From positions 4,945,129-5,009,128 of the forward strand of contig FN649728.1 in the NCBI GenBank assembly GCA_000310025.1: 64,000 bases of DNA. Direction: 5' to 3'. The notes beneath the pieces are model-generated. The model was not told the DNA's origin. It did not search any database and saw only the letters and a list, made by a program, of their open reading frames with translations. Position numbers and translations under genes: made by a program. The stretch is from Ectocarpus siliculosus. Taxonomy: Eukaryota > Sar > Phaeophyceae > Ectocarpales > Ectocarpaceae. Numbering within the stretch: the first letter of the stretch is position 1; each line of letters starts with the position of its first letter. This document shows positions 12,001 to 20,993 of this stretch, piece after piece.

Positions 12001-13560
12001 CAGTGAGCCGTAGTTGTTCGAGTTGCTTGGTCTTCATGTGGTCCTCTGGCATCCCCAACAACATGTACGCAGGGGTGGTGCGCATCTCCTGGCACGAGGC
12101 AACACATTCGGTGGTTACCATTGCGCACCGGAAATGAGTGCAGTTTACGATCACAGCGCGGAAGCAACGATGAACTTCATGGCTTGTTGAAGTATTGAAC
12201 TACAACTAACGATTGGGAAGGGAGTGTCACAGAACTCACAGAAAGACTTGGGTATGTGATGTACAGAACTTCATCCAGAAATTTCGAAATTTCGGGCATG
12301 TTCACACACGTACACCGTGCCGGAACCCGCACCTCGGAGTTTGCAAAAAAAGGGTAATACCCGGCCGTTACTTACCCTATTTTCTGGGTATTTTTCATTG
12401 CAAAATACCTTTAGCATGAAAAATACCTTTACCGTTGCAGATTTATGAGATTCATCAAGGTGAGAGACACCGATACTCATATACCATCGTGTGCTTTGAA
12501 CTTACCTTTTCGGCGTCATCAGATCATCACGCACAATGAATGTGTCCGCTCACGTCATTTGCTGGCATCCAGCACCAATTTGACTCATGCCAGCGCACCG
12601 AGTTTGCACCCGTTTCTGCGGTCTGTCAGCCCTCTCGTCTCTCTCGTCAGTAACGGTCTGTGCAGCCAGGTTTTGAGGCCAACGCCAAATTCTCCAACTA
12701 TTGAACTATTGCGAGGAATTTGGAGACGCGAGTGGTACCGCTCTTGCCGAGAGCCCCAAACCTGTACATTTCGACTTGTTTTCTTTCACCCCTTCGTCGC
12801 AATGTTGAACACCCTGAGCGTAAAATGATTTCGGCCCGGTTGTTGCAGCGAGAAAACATTACCCGAGGATAATCAAGACATGCCAAGGAGGAATCGTGCT
12901 CTAATTTTCTTGGCTGGAAACCGCGCGGTGACTTCTACACGGCTTTCTCCCTTATTGGCCACGTTGGGGGAGGGGGGGAAAATCATCGACTAGGAGAATA
13001 TGTAAAGCATGAAATTTTTCAGTATACTGTAAATTATTCCAGATATTCTTACCGTACGCGATACGAAACGGCTTGCGACACTCGCTCAAGCTGGCTGGTT
13101 TAAGATAGCAACGGTACCGAGTACATCAGCTCGTTCAGTGCACTACATATCTCACATGCTCTGCCTGTGCCGCCCGTAGGACGTCAGTTCCGCCGTTCGG
13201 CATTGACCCAGGACTGGATGTGCTCGTACCAGCTGCAGCCCCTGCTGCTGCCGGTCCCACAGCGCCCGCATGATTAGGGGGTTCTCGCTGTGGTGTCTCC
13301 ACTTGCGATGATGCTTGCTGCGCTCCACCCGCCGCTGGCAACAACTCAGCAACGGGCCCCTTCAGTTGCGCATGAGGGGAGTCGGTCGTTGATGGGTGCG
13401 AGAGGGCACGCCCCCCCCCGTCTGAGCCCGCCTCCTCCCGACCAATCAGGTGCTGTGCATCCCCGCCCCCGCCTTCTGGAAAGGGTGTGTGTTGTCGCAA
13501 GAAGGAGGGCTGGGGGTTCATTCCTCTTGCCGTTGCACTCATGCGTTTGCCGGTGCGCAA
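1..13560 (-). CDS. SMARCAL1: SMARCAL1-like SNF2 annealing helicase, N-terminal part (3' end outside window)
   Basis: DNA-dependent ATPase of the SNF2 superfamily; relatives re-anneal RPA-coated DNA at stalled forks. Exons, high to low: 13156-13560 (start tentative), 11765-12088, about 11377-11458, about 10976-11090, 10622-10750, 10256-10375, 9936-10070, 9659-9730, 8879-8971, 8658-8765, 8191-8310, 7774-7977, 3934-4032, 3532-3674, 2037-2145, 1676-1781, 1244-1359, 88-195. Most joins keep phase; the two 'about' exons are unresolved. The N-terminus is Gln-rich. Exons 9936-10070, 9659-9730 and 8879-8971 resemble a HARP domain. Motif I reads DEMGLGKTIQ, motif Ia LLIVSPSS, motif II DECHYLKN instead of the usual DEAH/DESH, motif III LLSGTPALSRP, followed by FGKRYC and VRRLKKNILKHLPPKQR. 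The second RecA lobe lies left of position 1. The exon at 88-195 codes for a basic Ser/Pro/Lys linker. SMARCAL1 is favoured over ZRANB3 because of the HARP-like part; confidence in the family is high, in the N-terminus low. Confidence 0.87.
2146..3531 (-). other. GC-AG intron in the helicase gene
   Basis: The exon carrying SGTPALSRP ends in AAG-AG and is followed by GCAAGT, the classic GC donor context. The next exon begins after TAG with G-TAT-TGC. Joining them restores AGG and reads FGKRYC, the expected family motif, in phase. No GT donor nearby gives this product: the GT two bases later would add a Gln codon and lose phase. Confidence 0.8.
4397..4468 (+). repeat. Dispersed repeat family, copy A
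   Basis: The stretch contains CCCGTTCGACTGTGGGTACA, GCGAATGGGTAGTCT and a T-rich tail ending TTATTCTTCCTTAAT. The same order of blocks recurs at 15131-15200 and 15496-15551. No coding potential or terminal repeats were seen. This copy is in the large helicase intron. Confidence 0.6.
5318..5484. repeat. Tandem duplication of about 83 bp inside the hAT element
   Basis: Two adjacent copies, about 5318-5400 and 5401-5484, share long identical blocks such as GTTCCTGCAACACGTACAAC and TGCCTCTCGTTGAAAC. They lie between the dimerisation remnant and the left terminus, so they are internal to the transposon. Their age relative to the insertion is unknown. Confidence 0.8.
5545..5853 (-). pseudogene. 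hAT transposase C-terminal dimerisation remnant
   Basis: The translation contains ARVYLCIDSTSCQSERDFS followed by a helix with LRQAMMPDRVEMVMMFLRSN. This is the conserved C-terminal dimerisation region of hAT transposases, where the usual text is P.S...ER.FS......R..L.P..VE...F...N. It ends at a stop at 5545. It is offset from the BED-like segment by the internal deletion. Confidence 0.8.
5733..6356 (-). pseudogene. hAT transposase N-terminal remnant (BED-like zinc finger)
   Basis: The reading frame begins with a Ser/Gly/Ala-rich leader and a Gly-Ala repeat. A BED-like segment follows, with a Cys near the start, an aromatic patch (EYGRVYKH) and a terminal YHLRTKH. After about residue 145 the frame runs into unrelated sequence where the core has been deleted, so no active transposase can be made. 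The nearest family is hAT transposases. It belongs to the element at 4822-6767. Confidence 0.7.
9054..9067 (+). repeat. Poly-G run
   Basis: Fourteen consecutive G on the plus strand, in a helicase intron. Shorter poly-C and poly-G runs occur at about 29238, 31692 and 53025. Confidence 0.9.
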
Positions 13561-13810
13561 GCAAAACCATTATTCGCCTCATTCCCTAGACTATCCACTT
13601 GTGCATACAACACAAAATTGAAGTATCATCGACAGCCAGAGGTGTAGCGTACACGTAGTAGTATACTGCCGCACTGCCGCACGCAAGAATTTCTATTTTT
13701 AGAAATATATGCATTCAGTCACTGACAGACGTCACAGTCGAAGGGGATAGTGTTGAAAGCCTTCGTAAACCCCTCTGAAAAAAACGAAAAAAAAATGTCA
13801 TTGACAATCG

Positions 13811-14160
13811 AGGCCAGTTCAGCGAGGAGGGCAGAAATTGCAAGCGGGTGAACGGGCAAATCGTGCCCGCTTCAATTAAAAAAGGTCATGCAAGAATGAA
13901 CTCTTCAGTATGAAATGAATGGCAGCACCACCACGCAAACTCACTACTGTCCGACGACATCACACCAGTGGCAATGAATTCTGAAATAATTACCATAATC
14001 GTTGCATAGGCCAGTTTCGCGAAGAGGGAAGAAATGTCCAAATGGGATGGTCGGGCAAATCGTGCCGCTTCAAAATTTAAAAAATACAATGCGAACCTGA
14101 CACTTATTTAGCATACAATGGCAGCACCACCACACGAACTATATACTCACTGCCGTTCGT
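13811..14160. repeat. Imperfect tandem duplication, about 200-bp period
   Basis: Copy 1 starts near 13811 and copy 2 near 14008. Shared blocks in the same order include AGGCCAGTT, GGGCAAATCGTGCC, CGCTTCAA and ATGGCAGCACCACCAC. The copies differ by many substitutions and small indels, so the duplication is not recent. Confidence 0.7.
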
Positions 14161-15130
14161 CTTCGCATCAAGGGCAACCCCCTGCTGTTCTTGAACGTAT
14201 GGTTGAGCCCGCGTTAAACCAATCGATATGAGACGCATCAATACACGCGGTCAACGCCCGCTGCGTGCCTGACTTGCAACCGCAGGCTTGTGCCAGCAAA
14301 GCAACAGCTTTGTAGTGTAGAAGTGTCGACTCTACATACACCAGCAGGGATCGCTGAACGGCCTTCAGCGCCTTCCGCAAAGGACCAAGTATCTCCAATC
14401 ACACGTAAGACAGTTTTCACCTTTGATACCCACATCAGGGTTCGATGTTGTGTCCATGTTGTGCTGGTCATCAGTCACGCGCGTGTGGTGGTGAGGTACT
14501 GACAGATCGGAGATCAATCGGTCCACATTGAGGTGGCCCAGCAGAATCATGAGGTGGCCCAAAGACTATCGTGAAAGTCTCCGCGGGGGGCCGTGTGCGG
14601 GCGTTGAAGCAGCAGACAGCAGAGCAGCAGTGCTGAGCAAGGGATCACTAAGCTGTGAGTAACGCACACACCCTGGAGCCCGGAAGGTAAGCGAAATGCG
14701 TGGCTGGAGTGTGGTGTCGTTATTGTCCATAATGCGTTCGTAGAGGCGGTGTGTCGTCGCATATGCCACTCCGTACCTGTTGCGCTACTTGTATGTATGC
14801 TGGGCTATGTCGACTATACTACAACATGATGTTCTTGCCCTGTTGAGGACCCAGTTCGTCTAGAATAAGACGGCACTACTGTACCAAAGCAGTATGCTCC
14901 GGCAACCTCGCGTGTGACACAGCTTCTGTTTAAAATTTCTAGATACGATGGTGTGGTGTTTCCCACACGTTAAATAGTACACACTCTGTGACTTGAGTAA
15001 ACATGACCTAGACTATGCAGATACGCAGATTGATTGGTATGCAGTAACCAATGACGGTTATGTTTTAAACCCTTTTTTGTGGTGCTACAATGTACAGCCG
15101 GTTTCCCTCCGTTCACTTGAAAACACTTCA

Positions 15131-15200
15131 ACACATCCCGTTCGACCGTGGTCTTATCTCGAACAGGTAATAGTCTTTCTGTGTTTGTATTTATGTTTCT
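15131..15200 (+). repeat. Dispersed repeat family, copy B
   Basis: It shares CATCCCGTTCGAC, a diverged GTGG..TATCTCGAA block, TAGTCTTTCTGTGT and a T-rich tail with the copy at 4397-4468. It is the most diverged of the three copies. Confidence 0.5.
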
Positions 15201-15495
15201 AATGTACTTCGAAGTCCGTACTGCTGTACAACACTATAGCCGCACACGCATAAATACTCGAGTACAACGGCGCTTCGCGGACGACCGCTATCGGCGGTCG
15301 CCGCTGCGCTCGTAGGTTGCATGGCGATGGCAAGTGTTTGCGGGTTGAGTTTTGAAAGGAGAGGAACGAAGACGAAAGTGTTGTTCTTGAAAAGTTGTGC
15401 GGTGAACATCGACAGGGAGCTACATACAAATACAAACAAGGGTCGAGCGTGTACGTACTTCACGGCAAGCTTCCGTCCTTCCGTCGAAGAAAAAA

Positions 15496-15551
15496 TGTGG
15501 GTATATCTCGAATGGGTAGTCTTTCTGTGTGTGTTTTTATTATTCCTTAAT
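15496..15551 (+). repeat. Dispersed repeat family, copy C
   Basis: It shares GTGGGTATATCTCGAATGGG, TAGTCTTTCTGTGTGTG and the tail TTATTATTCCTTAAT with the copy at 4397-4468. Copies B and C sit about 300 bp apart in the same orientation. Confidence 0.55.
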
Positions 15552-16032
15552 TAAAATTTGGAAGACGCATATGCACACGGACGAGAAAATCGGTACGACA
15601 ATGCCACAGATCTCGCATGGAGACGGCAGCGAAAGCTATTTAATACGGCAACCTACTTGACAAACGAAATGTGGAATACTCGTACGGACGGAAACCGAAA
15701 GCTGTTTATGTGTGTGTTGCGTGTGTGTTTTCGTCCTATTTATTTTGGCGACACAGCAGTCCCCCCATTTTTCGTGGTGAGCGTGCTAATCAATGTATGT
15801 ACAGCAGTATCACGCTTTTCAGTGTAGTTTTGTATGTTGCAATAAAAACGCAAACCCAAGGCAAATAAAAAATCGAAGACCATGTATACTGACACGGCGA
15901 GCTACCTTACAAACGTGGAAGACGACCATATTTTATAGCGTCGGTACGAGAAAGCCGCAGGTCTCACGGGGTGGGTGATGAACACGAAGACGACCCTATG
16001 CAGTCATCTACGTTGTAGCACTTTTTGGTGGA

Positions 16033-16565
16033 ATGTTTCATGGAAGTCCATGGAATTCCATGAAGCATTCCATGGAAAGGTCCATGGAAAAGACCATGAG
16101 ATTCCATGAAACATTCCATGGAAGTCCATGGAAGTCCGTGGAAAAAATGAAACTTGTCATGGGATGGAAGCCCGTGGAAGTCCAAAAAAGATTTCATGAT
16201 TGTTGTTGTTGTTTTGTCTTCACATTAAAAACCGTTCCGATCTCTCCACAGTACCCCACTACCTTCGTCTGTCCGTACAGATCAATACCGTCTGCGAAAT
16301 GTGTCGCGGGCATTCATTAAAGATTCCGTAGAACCCCACGAGCGCTCATGAAACACTTCATGGATGTACATTGCCCACGTTCCATGACACATTCCGTGAG
16401 CGTTGGGCGTTCATGAATGAATGCATGTTGTCGAATGCCCATGAAATGTTTTCATGAAATGTTTAGCGACACGCTTTGATTTATTTTCATGGAATGTTTC
16501 ATGACACATATGTCATGGACATCCATGGAAATATTAACGAACGTTCGTGGAATTCCATGGACTTG
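16033..16565. repeat. Dyad-rich TTCCATGGAA / TTCATGAAA tract
   Basis: CCATGG and CATGAA/TTCATG words recur dozens of times in both orientations over two blocks, about 16033-16145 and 16340-16565, with less repetitive DNA between them. Nearly every unit is its own reverse complement, so the tract can fold back on itself in many registers. No protein is supported. Confidence 0.75.
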
Positions 16566-17740
16566 CATGAACAAAATGATGCGGAGTAGGGGAGGGGAAG
16601 GAAGGAAATAAACGACACCTCCTCCAGAAGCGAACATGAGACATGAGAATGAGATGATGAGAAATGGTCCACGCGAAAGATAAGGTTGGCTCTGTTTGAA
16701 CTTTTCTCCTGCCACTTTCCACACCACGCCATCCAATGGGGTCGGTCTAGTTTTTTTGGGTCCGCCACCATTGTGTGTTTATGCCAGCGGCAGTGCTGTT
16801 ATGTGCCGATGTTTTGGCGGTACAACATTGCTGAAGCAAGGCGACGTGAGTCACGACGTGTGTGTGCATTTGACACTTTAGCGGGGAGCGGGGGCAACAG
16901 TCTTAAAGATCCGGAAATCTGGAAGCATAGCAAATGGACTACTACAAGTGACGCATTGCAAACTCCGGCTTCCTGGTGTTAGGGGTCCATATCTTCAGGA
17001 ATTCCTGAAGATCGAGTTTGAAATGTCAAACGGTCTATTCTATTCGCAAAATCACCAGTGAATCTTCCATGACCGATGAAATCATGGGAGGGCACTTTTG
17101 CCCCCGATGCCCGATGGTGATTTTATCAGAAAGGATCTTCACGACTGCTGTGCCCGCTCTCCCCGCTCTCATCATCTCTTCATCAACTGGAGCACCACTC
17201 CGCCCAGCTACAGCAGTACATCATCAGCAATACCAGCAATACCGCCAGACGATCGGCACCTAACACGCTTCCACCGGTGTAAATGAATAATGGTGGCGGA
17301 CACACATACTCGATACAGCCCATCAGGCATCGCGGTGTGGAAAAAGACAGCAGCAGCACAGCGCAAACAGCACCTAGCCGTCCCTGCGTGTCGCGTGGGC
17401 AATTGTGTCCTGACATCGCAGGTCTCGTATGTTCCACTTATTCACCTTGTCCACCGCCCTATCTATTCTGGTCCTGCGAAGGACACCATAAATATCGTTA
17501 CGAGAGTCTCTTGCCGACGGTGTCACCAGCACCAACACGTCGACTCCGCTCTCTGTTGTTGCTGCTGCTGCTGCTGAAGCAAGACTCTTCATCTCACCAG
17601 TACATTTTGTATCATCTTTTTTCTCGCGTTTTTCTTTCATGCATACATGTATTGCAATATTTTCAACCATCAACATCATCATCGAGAGTGCGTAGCCAGA
17701 GACCTGGTGTGCACCAGGTCTGTTGTTACTACTGCCGTTG

Positions 17741-18013
17741 TTGTACTTTCACATACGGGGGGGATTGGGCCATGACGGGTGCGTTTCTGCTGGTGGTGCG
17801 AGACGTTGCTGCGTTTCCAACAGCAAGACTCCAATATTAAGAGGTTTTCCAACGGCAAGAAGAAGAGCACCTTCGACGAAGACTCTCACGCGTTGTGTTG
17901 TTGTGTATGTTGCCAGAGAGATAGCTGTTAATGCTGTGCTTTCACATACAGGGGAGATTGGGCCATGACCGGTGGTTTCTACGGATGTACGAGACGTTGC
18001 TGCTACGTTTGCA
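17741..18013 (+). repeat. Diverged direct duplication, 193-bp spacing
   Basis: Copies at 17741-17819 and 17934-18013 share CTTTCACATAC, GATTGGGCCATGAC and GAGACGTTGCTGC in order. A near-perfect dyad GACCTGGTG-TG-CACCAGGTC lies just upstream at 17701-17720. Confidence 0.65.
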
Positions 18014-18459
18014 GCCGCTGTGTGCATGTGTGCATCTGCATATGCATATACAAGGCGTCCCTCCGAAGTGGGGTAAAGAGAGCACCGCGGCAGGGGGTGA
18101 TGCAAGAACATGCAAAAAGCAAACGAAGATATAGATTATAGAGTACACACTGTTCGTTCCTTCCACTCTCCGCATTCGCCGTGGTTCTTTCTGATGCTGC
18201 GTCTCCCACCGCCGCGGATTCCAGGCCGCCAAACGACTTGAAATTCATCAGAGTCGTTTTGTCGCACAGGAAACACACACACACACCCTCGCCACAGGCG
18301 GGCGGAGAAGCGTTGTATTCGCGCGTTTAGCATGCAAACAGTATGTTGTAGGGCAGTGACCGTAGCATCATTGGTGTGTGTCGCAGATTCCGGAGAAAAG
18401 AAGAGGCCACATGAATGTGGATGGATTTTTTGCGAAGCAAGAAGGTGGGGCGGATCTAC

Positions 18460-18511
18460 AGAAGCCGAAATCAAACCATTAGACAGCTCTGATGGTTTGA
18501 TTTCGGCTTCT
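18460..18511. repeat. Perfect 20-bp inverted repeat with 12-nt loop
   Basis: The arm AGAAGCCGAAATCAAACCAT at 18460-18479 is the exact reverse complement of 18492-18511. The arms are the SINE-head sequence in opposite orientations. Confidence 0.9.
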
Positions 18512-18720
18512 CTACAAGTTTGTCGTGGGTTCGAGACCCAGGCTGGCCACTTTGAAGTAGTTTTTTTCCTGAGACCCTGGATACTCTCGGCCAGAATATG
18601 GGTGACGGAAGGACTCGTGGACCCTGGAACATTCTGCAGGATATGGGTGACGAGTGATGTGAAGCGAAATAAAGATTGGACGGATAGTAGCGCTGGCAAG
18701 GAAAGTCACCCTCCTCGGAA
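18484..18720 (+). mobile_element. tRNA-derived SINE-like copy
   Basis: An A-box-like word (CAGCTCTGATGG, 18484-18495) is followed 32 nt later by a B-box GGTTCGAGACC at 18528-18538, normal spacing for an RNA polymerase III promoter. The head resembles the D-arm region of a proline tRNA (GTCTA.TGGT.TGATT). The right boundary is not defined. Flanking inverted copies of the head strengthen the call. Confidence 0.55.
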
Positions 18721-18794
18721 GTGAAAGTGACGGGGCTCACGAACCCCACGACTAACTTTTATAGAGGCCGAAATCAAACCATTAGACTAGTCAG
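18700..18794 (-). mobile_element. tRNA-derived SINE-like copy, inverted
   Basis: Read on the minus strand from 18794, the sequence shows TAGTCTAATGGTTTGATT, then GTCGTGGGGTTCGTGAGCCC. This parallels the A-box and B-box region of the plus-strand copy at 18484, with a one-base insertion in the B-box. Its head abuts a plus-strand head beginning at 18796. Confidence 0.5.
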
Positions 18795-18823
18795 GCTGAC
18801 TAGTCTAATGGTTTGATTTCGGC
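18767..18823. repeat. Perfect 57-bp palindrome (28-bp arms, 1-nt centre)
   Basis: Bases 18767-18794 are the exact reverse complement of 18796-18823. The arms carry the same SINE head (GTCTAATGGTTTGATTTCGG) as the hairpin at 18460-18511, extended by CTGACTA at the centre. Confidence 0.92.
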
Positions 18824-20993
18824 TTATAGATGGAGACAGGAGCAGCGCGCGCGTGTGTGTGTGTTTTTTCAAAACATTCAAAGAAAGATGGATACACGTA
18901 AGCAGACGCAGCCAAACTATCACGCAGTACATACTGCATACACGCATGTACGTACTGTGCACCCACCACGACGGGGGAAACAATTTCAATTAGACGGGTG
19001 GTGAACTTAAAAAACGTATGCATATTTCGAAACGAACTCACGTCCGCAGCGACCTGGGTGCAAAACTATTTTGTCACTATTTGTTCTCCGTTCATATGCA
19101 TGCAACGTCGTTCTATGTTCGGTCCAACGTTCCGGCGTTGTGCAAGCTGTGCTGCTGCGGGTCGTGGGTGCTTGTTAGCCACAAGTAAGTACCACAGCGT
19201 TTGTTTGCCTGTGCCTCACGAAGGGTGAGAGCCAGGGAGATGGTGTAATAATGCCATATGAGCAAGACCCGAGCAGCAGAATACAACAGCAGCTCCAGCA
19301 CAGCGGCACAAACGTGGGAGTCGATGACACCACTAGAAACGAGAAAACCAACAAACAGGCGACGGGTGTTGTTCTGAGTTGAAGAGAGGGCAAATGGGAC
19401 CAACCGAAACACAGCTAACCTCGCACCATCAATCAGCGGCGCTTTGAGCCACAACGGCATCCCACCACTTAGATTGCTACAGTACTTGAATGGCCTACCC
19501 GCTTTACTAAGCGGTTCAGACCTTTCTCGCAGACGGGCGTGTTTGTTGTGTTCCTCCAGCGTGCGCAACCATGACTACAGACGCGTGCGTTTCCGAAAAC
19601 TGCTGTAATACGGATACCTGTGACCAAGCAAGGTGTTCTTCGCTGTTCTACCCGCTACTGCTGTGCTGGAAAGACGAAAATAATGTTACAGCTGCTTCAA
19701 AGAACATGAAAGACTCTCGAAGTCGAAAAGCCGCCTGGAAACAGAGGGAAATGGACACCCGAACAGCCTCCACTGCTAACGACCAGCCAACACAAATGTA
19801 TTACTGTACATATATCCATATGTTGACGTTTATGTTTTTTTTTTTTGGTGCGCGGAACGTGTGCGCAGCTTGTTGAGGTTCTGAAATTCCGATTCGCATG
19901 GCCGGACGCGTCATAATTTCTGGTGATGGGACGCACAAACACCAGGACCGCAAGTGTGCAATCCAATTAGCCTGTATCCCGATGAAGTCACGAGGACGCG
20001 TACACAGTCGAATATCACCCTAGCACCAGGAAGCTCGAGTTTGCAAGGCGTCACAGGTATTGAGTCGTACCCCGCGGCTCATTGCCCCGCCCTACTACTA
20101 CTATGCCGCCACGGTTGCGGGCGAATTGCGGGCGAACTCGCCATAATTCGAAAGCGTTCACTTTGATTTTTCATGCCACCCTATCAAGCACGCATAGACC
20201 TTACCACCTCATACCACCGACGGGCGTTCACCATTCTATCACGTCCAATCAATATTCAAGTGCGGATCACTTCCGCATTTCATCACATCACAGGTGATAC
20301 AGTGGTAAGCCCAAACAATGGTTGTTCATACCCTACTGTATTCACGCGGAGGGCGACATGTGGACCTGAGCGAAATGCACTTTTTGTATACGAATCCCCA
20401 ACCTACTATTGCGGCGAAAGGGTTTTCGAGGTATCCACCTAGAACCAACTCCTAAGGTGTCTCCAAGGTGTGTTGGGATTTCCGTGTACGATATAGTGTT
20501 TTTTTTTACGGCTCAGTGTCGATCGTGGAGACCTCCTTCGAAAAGGTGCACAAGGCCGATCCGCAAAAAATCTCAAGGTGTGCGAATGAAGCATCAAGCC
20601 TGTCCTGGCGGTATATGTGCTATGCGGACAATTTACATTAGTATGGGCACCTATGGACCTGGAGTACTTGTAAAATTTGTGCAGTATTAACTTTGTCGAT
20701 CAGCTGTTACGAGCAATAATCATCAGGAAGACGACGAGAAATAGCGGGAGGTGGTGTCAGAGGTGGCGACATGTGTGTTGCTGTTATTTTGTAGGAGCAC
20801 TTCACAACACACAGCATCGAGGGTACGTTGGCTCTGGCATAGTGTATGTCACCCTTGCGGCGCCCAGATGGACACCTCACGCTTCTCGCTCAGAGTACCT
20901 GATATCCAACTCCACACCATTCTGACAGATTGTTGCCGTTTCTGTTCTGCTGTGCCGGCAGTTCAATCACTTTTTGCGGCACTTCAGGCAAAT

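Larger units (their letters stand above)
13561..20993. other. Repeat-rich intergenic stretch, no confident gene
   Basis: This stretch lies between the divergent helicase and ELM2-SANT-PHD genes and should hold both promoters, though no clear motif was picked out. It contains a tandem duplication (13811-14160), two dispersed repeat copies (15131-15551), a CCATGG dyad tract (16033-16565), a duplicated segment (17741-18013) and SINE-like inverted copies (18460-18823). Minus-strand open frames at 14168-14398 and 19113-19568 show no recognisable domain. The first could be an upstream helicase exon, but nothing proves it. Confidence 0.6.

Noticed and set aside
19113-19568. 151-codon minus-strand open frame with hydrophobic stretches
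   Set aside because: No family, no splice sites, and it lies in repeat-rich intergenic DNA.
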